A DNA stretch of 64,000 nt from Leptasterias polaris (lineage: Eukaryota > Echinodermata > Asteroidea > Forcipulatida > Asteriidae), in the NCBI GenBank assembly GCA_037783415.1, contig JAZGTN010000015.1, forward strand, positions 1,984,001 through 2,048,000, given 5' to 3'. Below are positions 56,910 to 64,000 of the stretch, piece by piece (position 1 is the stretch's first letter; each line of letters opens with the position of its first letter). Both the position numbers and the translations under genes were made by a program. The notes below the pieces were generated by a model, which was not told the origin of the DNA, searched no databases, and saw only the letters and a program-made list of their open reading frames with translations.

Positions 56910-58742
56910 AGTACATTTGTTTTGTTCAACCCAAACTCGTTTAAAATTTACCCAGTCAGTTTCCCTTATGGTTTATCATTTGATAAAAAAAAAAATTAAA
57001 AAATAAAAAAGCATCAATAAAAAGGCATAAATAAATAATTAAAAAACCCACCAAGATCAAAAAAGGAAGAAAAAGTCCACACAAAATGTAAAAAAATGGT
57101 GCCCTCAAAAAACCCAAACAAAAACTAACAGATTTACAAAATTGGCCGGAATTGGGCCTTCCATGGGCCTTCATTATCAAAAAAAGTAAAAATCCAGCAC
57201 CCCCACCCCCTCCCTCTCGTCGACGGGCGCCGCTAATTTATAACGTGCCGATGTCCTTTTCTTTCATATTCGCCCCCCAACAAAAATTAAAATAAATATT
57301 AATAATAAATAAAGATAACAATAAAATAAAATTGATAAATAACAAAAAATCGCCCCCCCCCCCAAAAAGGGTTAGAAGAATAATTTATTTTACAGGCCTG
57401 CCCCTAACAATTGTTTTTGTATCCCCCACCCTCTTTAGAACTGTATATAGGCCCTATGATGACGCCTCATTTCTTCAAGCTTGCCTTATACATGATTCTC
57501 ACTCGACACGGGGAGAAGCTACATTTTTAATAATTTACAAACATTTATTATTTATTTAACATTTATTTACATTGAACATTTTAACTGCGTTACGGTCCTA
57601 TTTTCTTTGTATGTCCTTGTTCTCTAATAAAAATTAGCGCATGAGGTCCTTTATGCACTGTATGCTGTATAGGCCTATATCGAGTACGGGGCCTACTATC
57701 AAAAGATGCTGTGTTTTTCGTGATCTCACACACATGATCTCATCTCATGACGACGCGCTTGAACACGGCCTCATGCATGATTTTACTCTTCCCTGAAAAT
57801 ATATTGTGCTTTCTCAGCTTTGACAGATTTTAGGTGAACAAAACACTTCGGATTTATCACGGAGTCTTTCTCACCCGAGCGAGGCATGGGCGCCGCCATG
57901 TTTGTTTTGGGGTGTCACATGACGTGTGACCTAGGATGTGATTGGCGAATTTAGATCACATGGTGTCCGTGCGTAGGTATTCCAACCAAAATGTAACGAG
58001 CCGACGTATCACAACCGCAAACAGTGCTCGATCGCTGTCGAAATTTAGTGCAATCTTTGGTCGACAATTTCTCGAATTTGACTGGCGTTTTTGTGGAGAA
58101 CTTTCGGAATCGTAATCTCCAGCAATTTCTCTGTTAAAAACCGCAGAGTTTTCTTAGACCCACAGGAGTCGGAACGGGACGACAAGATACAGTTTACGCC
58201 GTATGGCCTATATGGATTAATGATGACGTGACGCGCATAATTATGCGTTTGCTGAGCGTCTGCCTATTCCTGGAGCACAATTCTTTGACGTTTGCCAACC
58301 AATAGTGTCGGTACGCATGAGCGAATGTAATAAGCAAATTCCATTGCAATTGATCTTGATCAATATTAATGGAGATCAACGGGAAGGGCTAATAGGCCCT
58401 AACCTCGTCCTCAGGGGTGATCGATCTTGCCTCGAAAAATGTTCCCATCATACGCTCGCAACTCGCATGTATTGATCAATATAATTATGACACGGATATA
58501 CTGCCACAGTAGTGACAGTATACGGAGTAGTCGATTACTCTACCTAGCCCAGTGGAGTACAATCTTGCCGAGTCTTTTTTTATGGAATGCCTTGCTCTTT
58601 CATAACCCCTGGAAGAAGTGTGACTTTGAAATATCCAAATAATATACTGGGTATTTTTTTATTCCTGTGCTTTATCCATTCTGTGTTTGAAGTGTTTATT
58701 TTGTTCAAGATAATCGAATGTGAATGTAACAGCAAATACATT

Positions 58743-59815
58743 GTCTGTGTGTACATGAAAAACAAGTTTTAAACACATTGAAATTATGACATTAAACAGT
58801 GTATCAAACAGCCTATGCCTGTCCATTGGCCCTTAGCATTCCTGAAACCATCTCAACTTGTTTCTGACTAAGCATCTGAGCAAACGGGTGCCACATTGCT
58901 AATATTCACCTTAGCAGTGTCTATACTCCTGCGATAATAATCGAGTGTTACAACCATCAATATTATACTCAGAGCTTCTAATTCTCAGCAAACAAAAGGC
59001 AACTAAGCACAAACTAGTGTTGCTAACTTCAATAGTTTACCAGCCAAAATACAGCATACCACTTCGCAACAGTTCTATTCCATAAACCGTTTTGCCACAG
59101 TTAAATTTAATTCATCATGCTAACTTGGGCTTTGCTGTACAGTATAAATTTTCAGATAAACTACAGTAAATAAACACTACAAAAGTTGACAACAATTTAT
59201 AATTATCTTCAATTAACCTAAGTTGAGCACCAATAGACAAAATGCATGTCTCCATAAAGTGACGCTTTACAATTTTGCTATTCAATGCGCGGATTGATAA
59301 GTGCATGGTAGGTGCTGGGGGTGAGGTGTGAAAAATGAAATATTGTTAAGTTTTAGTACTTATAGTGTTAGGTTAACGTGTGAAGTTTTAGTTCAGTGTT
59401 AGGGTGAGGGTAAGGAGTGTTGGGCTCGGTTTCACAAAACACTAAGATTCATTCTTAAGATGAGTTGACAAAGTGATCAGTATTTTGATATTACACTTTG
59501 CTGAGTATTAATATTACAATTGATATGATCAATCTTAGCTTTTGTTGAAACCGAGCCATGGTGTTGTGATTGTTGTTAAGGTTTGTGTTTGCTCTGCAGT
59601 AGGTAGAGTCTTGTTCTCGCAATTCGCTTAAACATGCATTCCGTCTATTTTGCGCACAAGTTAGTGTACACTTTTGAATCACTTTTGATATGTGTTCGCC
59701 TCACTAGAATATATGAAGTGCCTATAGAACAATTCCGATTGATTTAATCTTACAAAATTAAAGTTGTTATCTCAAATTACTCGGATAGTTATACACAATG
59801 GCGTCCAAAGTTTGT
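58743..59815. repeat. Direct duplication, copy 1 (~1.07 kb)
   Basis: Near-identical to 62924-64000 at an offset of 4181 bp (start GTCTGTGTGTACATGAAAAA). It contains the hairpin element at 59423-59557. Minus-strand ORFs in both copies (e.g. 59491-59682) overlap that hairpin and look non-genic. Confidence 0.9.
59423..59557. mobile_element. Hairpin MITE inside the duplication
   Basis: Ends GGCTCGGTTTCACAAAA / TTTGTTGAAACCGAGCC with partly complementary interior (AAGATTCATTCTTAAGA ... ATCAATCTTAGC). Confidence 0.6.
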
Positions 59816-60112
59816 CCAAAGATTTTGGCCGGTGTCACGGGGGATTCTGTCCCTTCCCTGGTGTCCGTGTCCCCATGCGGTATACTAACGCGGGCTAAAC
59901 AAATTTGAATCAAAAGAGGGCGATGTCAGACAATTAATGTCTTCACAAATCTAAGTTTGTTCCTCAATAAAATTTACTTAACCTGAGCTCTCGTTTTGCC
60001 ATGCTCTCTAAAACTTAATACAATTTGGTGGCTTTCATTTAGTTGTTCAAATGTTCCCCTGAAATCAACTTTAGTTTTTGTCGACATGTTCACTCATTCG
60101 AACACTTGAACT

Positions 60113-61095
60113 TGTAGTGGAGAGTCATCCAGCTAGACTTAACATGGTCCTTCAGCTAATGGCACACAAGTCAAAAAAGTATTGGTGAGCCTCAACATCC
60201 CCACGTCACTTCAAGAAATGAAGGTTTCATCAAGCAAAAACACTTCATAAATGAACTTAGATTAACACTACTGACATTGTTGGTGACCTGATTTGTTTGT
60301 TCGTTTGTTTCTTTTTACAAAAGCTGCACCATCTTGCAGTTGTACTCCAAACTACTCAGACACCAACAACATCCAAAAGGTACTGTACTTAATTAAATTA
60401 ATTTGATTTTCCATGATAAACCAACAATGCTTGGCTTTCAGGCCAGGTGTGGCAATTTTATCGAATCAACGGATGCGAGTACTGAGCTACATTTTGTACA
60501 ATTTAGTGTTGGAGTTTGATGGATTCAATTAAAGCCTGTTGAGTAAACAATAGACAGAGTGTATCTCTGATGAAGTAGTGGCTGTGGATGTGGATTGTTG
60601 TCACATGTTTAGTCATAGGCCAATAGTACCAGCCACAGCTATAGCTGAAGGTCCTCTCCTCGAAATGTTCATACAGTAATTAGGCACTGTCATGGGGTGC
60701 AGTTTATTTCAGTTGAACATGTAGTGATGCATCTGTTAGACTTGAAACGGTCTTTCTTCTGTTGGTGACAGTCCAAAAAGCATAGTGTTACATGTTAAGC
60801 ATTGTTCTCGAACAGTTAGAACTTGTAGTGGAGAGTCATCCGGCTAGACTTGACATGGTCCTTCAGCTAGTGGCACAGTCCAAAAAGTATTTGTTAGCCT
60901 CAACATCCCCACGTCACTGTGGAGAGCCATCCAGCTAGACTTGACATGGTACTTCAGCTAGTGGCACAGTCAAAAAAAGTGTTGGTTAGCCTCAACATTC
61001 CCACGTCAATTGTAGCGCAGAGTCATCTGGTAGACTTGACAGAGTCCTTCAGCTGGTGGTGAACAGTCCAAAAAGCACTGAGTAGCCTCAGGATT
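60113..61095. repeat. Dispersed ~95-bp repeats (four copies)
   Basis: Copies near 60113, 60822, 60918 and 61013 share GTGGAGAGTCATCC(A/G)GCTAGA, CTTCAGCTAGTGGCACAGTC, AAAAAGT and GCCTCAACATCCCCACGTCA. The last three are in tandem. A partial copy lies at ~60750. Non-coding as far as visible. Confidence 0.8.
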
Positions 61096-61527
61096 GGGTT
61101 ATGTCATCTCAGAGGTAATCGTCTTAATCTGCAGTAGAAAATAATCCCATTTTCAAAGATTAGTTTTGATAAAATCTGTTTATATAACAAGTACCAGTCG
61201 ATCTCAGGAATAGTGAAGTCTTGGCGACGTGCATGACATCCTCCTATAATAGTTCATCAATTCACCGTCCATGCACAAACAATATGAAACAATATTTCAG
61301 ATTAGGTTTACTGTTTGTATTTTTATATTAAAAACAAAATCTTCAAATGTTGACTTCTGTTTTGTTCTTTTCCACCAGTTAGTTGTATGGTGTGCTCATT
61401 GCAAAGTAATAATGGGAATGGACTATTTGAAAATGTACTAAATCTGAAGCAAAAACTCTTTCGCCATATTTGTGGCATGAACCTCTTCACAGAAATGTTT
61501 TTATAATAATTTTGCTCAAACTTACCA

Positions 61528-61723
61528 AGCGGTCTGTTCACTCTTTGCACCTGTATCTTCTTACAATGCTCATCCAAACAGGTCTGGCTGTAGTCACCAC
61601 TCCCTGTATCCTCCAACGGCGCTCATCCAAATAGGTCCGGTTGCAAGTCCCCACTCCTTCTGTACCCCAACGGTGCTCATCCAAACAGGTCTGGCTGTAG
61701 TCATCACTCCACAAGAGACTTCT
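61528..61723 (-). other. Splice-bounded segment with 54-bp repeats, copy 1
   Basis: Minus strand: acceptor TTAATTTTCCTCAG, then three 54-bp repeats (GATGAGC...TACAGCCAGACCTGTTTG), then donor GCTTG|GTAAGT. The frame LLWSDDYSQTCLDEHRW is open to a stop just before the donor, so it is either untranslated or a C-terminal exon. No known family. Confidence 0.35.
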
Positions 61724-62164
61724 TAACTGAGGAAAATTAATAGCAGGCACAGACAACTTATATCTCTATGCATTACATTATCTTTATAATTGCAAGAAGA
61801 GCCGACTTCTATTGTTTCAAGAAATAATTCAATTATTAGGATTCTACAAAACAGTTTTGTTTGAACGCAAGTTGACTGGTTATTAAGTTGTTTTACCTCA
61901 GTGACTGGGTAGTCAATCATGTATTGTAGAATCTCAAACGATAGCAGTAATTTGATGCTGGTTACATTGAAGGAATAAATATCTTATTATTGTTGATGCA
62001 TGTTTCGTATCTCCTTCCAAGATTATCGATAATGCAAAGTAATGGGTGAGAATCGACGATTTGAAATGTTCAAAGGTGCTAATTTAGTTAAACTCCTTTG
62101 CCAAACTTATTGGATAAATCTTCTATTCACAGGAAAAAGTTTTAGATTGACTTTGTTCAAACCA

Positions 62165-62310
62165 TACCAATTGTTGACTATTTGCACCTGTATTCTCCAA
62201 CACTGCTCATCCAAACTGGTCCAGTTGAAGTCTCTACCCCCTGTAGCCTCCAACAATGCTCATCTAAATAAGTCCTGTTATAGTCACCACTCCATAAAGA
62301 GACTGCTGTG
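62165..62310 (-). other. Splice-bounded segment with 54-bp repeats, copy 2
   Basis: Minus strand: acceptor AAATTTCCCCACAG, two 54-bp repeats (frame LWSGDYNRTYLDEHCW, stop at the same relative place), donor CAATTG|GTATGG. Paralogous to 61528-61723; the flanks (61720-61900 and 62310-62460) are also homologous, so the whole ~620-bp unit is duplicated. Confidence 0.35.
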
Positions 62311-62923
62311 GGGAAATTTAGTAGGCACATATAAATTTGTTTCTATGCATTACATTATCTGTCTGATTGCAAGAACAGCCGGATTTTGTTCGTTCAGGCA
62401 GGATTCCATATTAAAGCAAGTTAACATGTTCGTAAGTTGTTTTACCTCGGTAATTGGCTGGTCGTTCATGCTTGCCGTTTTAGGATCTCAATTTATAATA
62501 CAAGTATTTGGATTTGAGATCAAAAGTATTTTACATTGAGAGATTCAAAATCTGTATTTTGATGCATGTTTGATTTTATCTTCCAAAGTTTTATTATCGA
62601 TTTTTAGACTTGTTCATGATCCTCACAATTTCTTGATTGAGTTGTTGCCTCATTGGTACATACTTTCCTCACCGGTTACTTGTAACTTGGACAACCCGAT
62701 ACATCACCTCAGCACAGGTGAAGACTTCAGCACACCAACTACTTTATCTTCCAGAAGAAAACCTGGTTTGCTTTTTGAAAGAAAAAATTATCTACAAAGG
62801 TTAGGACGTATAAGGGTCACATAAATTAACAAAGTCGGCACCATACATTATTATTACCTGAGATACCCCGATACTTAATTTACCAAACTGATGTCTTCTA
62901 CGGTGTCCCAGAACTTACAATAG

Positions 62924-64000
62924 TGTCTGTGTGTACATGAAAAACAAGTTTTAAACATATTGAAATTATGACATTAAACAGTGTATCAAACAGCCTATGC
63001 CTGTCCATTGGCCCTTAGCATTCTTGAAACCATCTCAACTTGTTTCTGACTAAGCATCTGAGCAAACGGGTGCCACATTGCTAATATTCACCTTAGCAGT
63101 GTCTATACTCCTGCGATAATAATCGAGTGTTACAACCATCAATATTATACTCAGAGCTTCTAATTCTCAGCAAACAAAAGGCAACTTAGCACAAACTAGA
63201 TGTTGCTAACTTCAATAGTTTACCAGCCAAAATACAGCATACCACTTCGCAACAGTTCAATTCCATAAACCGTTTTGCCACAGTTAAATTCAATTCATCA
63301 TGCTAACTTGGGCTTTGCTGTAGGCCTACAGTATAATTTCAGATAAACTACAGTAAATAAACACTACAAAAGTTGACAACAATTTATAATTATCTTCAAT
63401 TAACCTAAGTTGAGCACCAATAGACAAAATGCATGTTTCATAAAGTGACGCTTTACCAATTTGCTGTACAATGCGCGGATTGATTAGTGCATGGTGGGTG
63501 CTGAGGGTGAGGTGTGAAAATGAAATATTGTTAAGTTTTAGTACTTATAGTGTTAAGTTAATGTGTGAAGTTTTAGTTCAGTGTTTGGGTGAGGGCAAGG
63601 AGTGTTGAGCTCGGTTTCACAAAACACTAAGATTCATTCTTAAGATGAGTTGACAAAGTGATCAGTATTTTGATATTACACTTTGCTGAGTATTAATATT
63701 ACAATTGATATGATCAATCTTAGCTTTTGTTGAAACCGAGCCGCGGTGTTGTGATTGTTGTTAAGGTTTGTGTTTGCTCTGCAGTAGGTAGAGTCTTGTT
63801 CTCGCAATTCGCTTAAACATGCATTCCGTCTATTTTGCGCACAAGTTAGTGTACACTTTTGAAACACTTTTGATATGTGTTCGCCTCACAAGAATAGATG
63901 AAGTGCCGATAGTACAATTCCGATTGATTTAATCTTACAAAATGAAAGTTGTTATCTCAAATTACTCAGATAGTTATACACAATGACGTCCAAATTTTTT
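62924..64000. repeat. Direct duplication, copy 2 (runs off the window)
   Basis: Second copy of 58743-59815 with scattered substitutions, including the hairpin MITE at 63609-63741. Confidence 0.9.

Larger units (their letters stand above)
55327..58212. mobile_element. ~2.9-kb element with long imperfect inverted ends
   Basis: Left end TAGGCCGTACGGTGTAAAC with CCGTTCCGACCCCCGTGGGT further in. The right end, mirrored, has TAGGCCATACGGCGTAAAC and CCGTTCCGACTCCTGTGGGT. The interior is AT-rich with simple repeats, poly-C tracts and nested SINE-like sequence. No transposase. Confidence 0.5.

Noticed and set aside
59491..59682. 63-codon minus-strand ORF duplicated at 63676-63867
   Set aside because: Conserved only because the region is a recent duplication; half of it overlaps a hairpin MITE.
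60317..60380. Possible plus-strand exon (AAPSCSCTPNYSDTNNIQK) between an acceptor-like ACAAAAG and GTACTG
   Set aside because: Short, open in more than one frame, with no partner exon or recognisable domain.

Overview
This window is eukaryotic: genes are split by spliceosomal introns (GT..AG, all boundaries read by eye), the sequence is AT-rich, and it is dense with LINE, SINE, Penelope-like and DNA-transposon remnants. F-type (fucose-binding) lectin genes in tandem, TU/foldback-like transposon architecture and very frequent ACATGTA words suggest a marine invertebrate deuterostome, most likely an echinoderm and possibly a sea star. That assignment is inference.

Layout. (1) 1-15.8 kb, minus strand: the 5' part of an RGS12/RGS14-type regulator of G-protein signalling. 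One large first coding exon carries a PDZ and a PTB domain (13624-15792). Three small in-phase exons follow at 11192-11326, 1763-1858 and 288-309 (a 22-nt microexon), and the RGS, RBD and GoLoco parts would lie beyond base 1. Its introns hold a complete tRNA-derived SINE, LINE 3' ends, several MITE-like elements (TA, TAA, ATTT or CAGAG duplications) and a proline-frame minisatellite split by a hAT-like insertion. (2) 15.8-20 kb: possible 5' non-coding exon, MITEs and a duplicated 3'-flank block. (3) 20-54.7 kb: an F-type lectin cluster of four copies, called A (minus, broken), B (plus), C (minus) and D (minus). B, C and D each have a signal-peptide exon, a cysteine-containing N-terminal domain that I do not recognise, and an F-type lectin domain split over three phase-1 exons. 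B and C are an inverted duplication facing each other. D has lost the conserved Asp-Cys-Cys of the sugar-binding loop. A is 5'-truncated and frameshifted. (4) Between A and B sits an ~11.5-kb composite element (22377-33870) bounded by long inverted repeats built of 31-bp tandem arrays. It contains a 713-codon intact Mutator-like transposase ORF, a near-perfect 918-bp palindrome and several copies of a ~455-bp element that shares its terminal GGTGCRCC motif with the transposase unit. (5) 55-64 kb: no confident protein gene. It holds a 2.9-kb element with long inverted ends, a tRNA-Asn-like SINE head, splice-site-bounded 54-bp repeats, a ~95-bp repeat block and a >1-kb direct duplication 4181 bp apart that runs off the right end.

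The two recognisable host functions are intracellular G-protein signalling (RGS12-like) and secreted fucose recognition (lectins). Nothing suggests that they work together. The lectin cluster has been reshaped by duplication, inversion and repeated transposon insertion.
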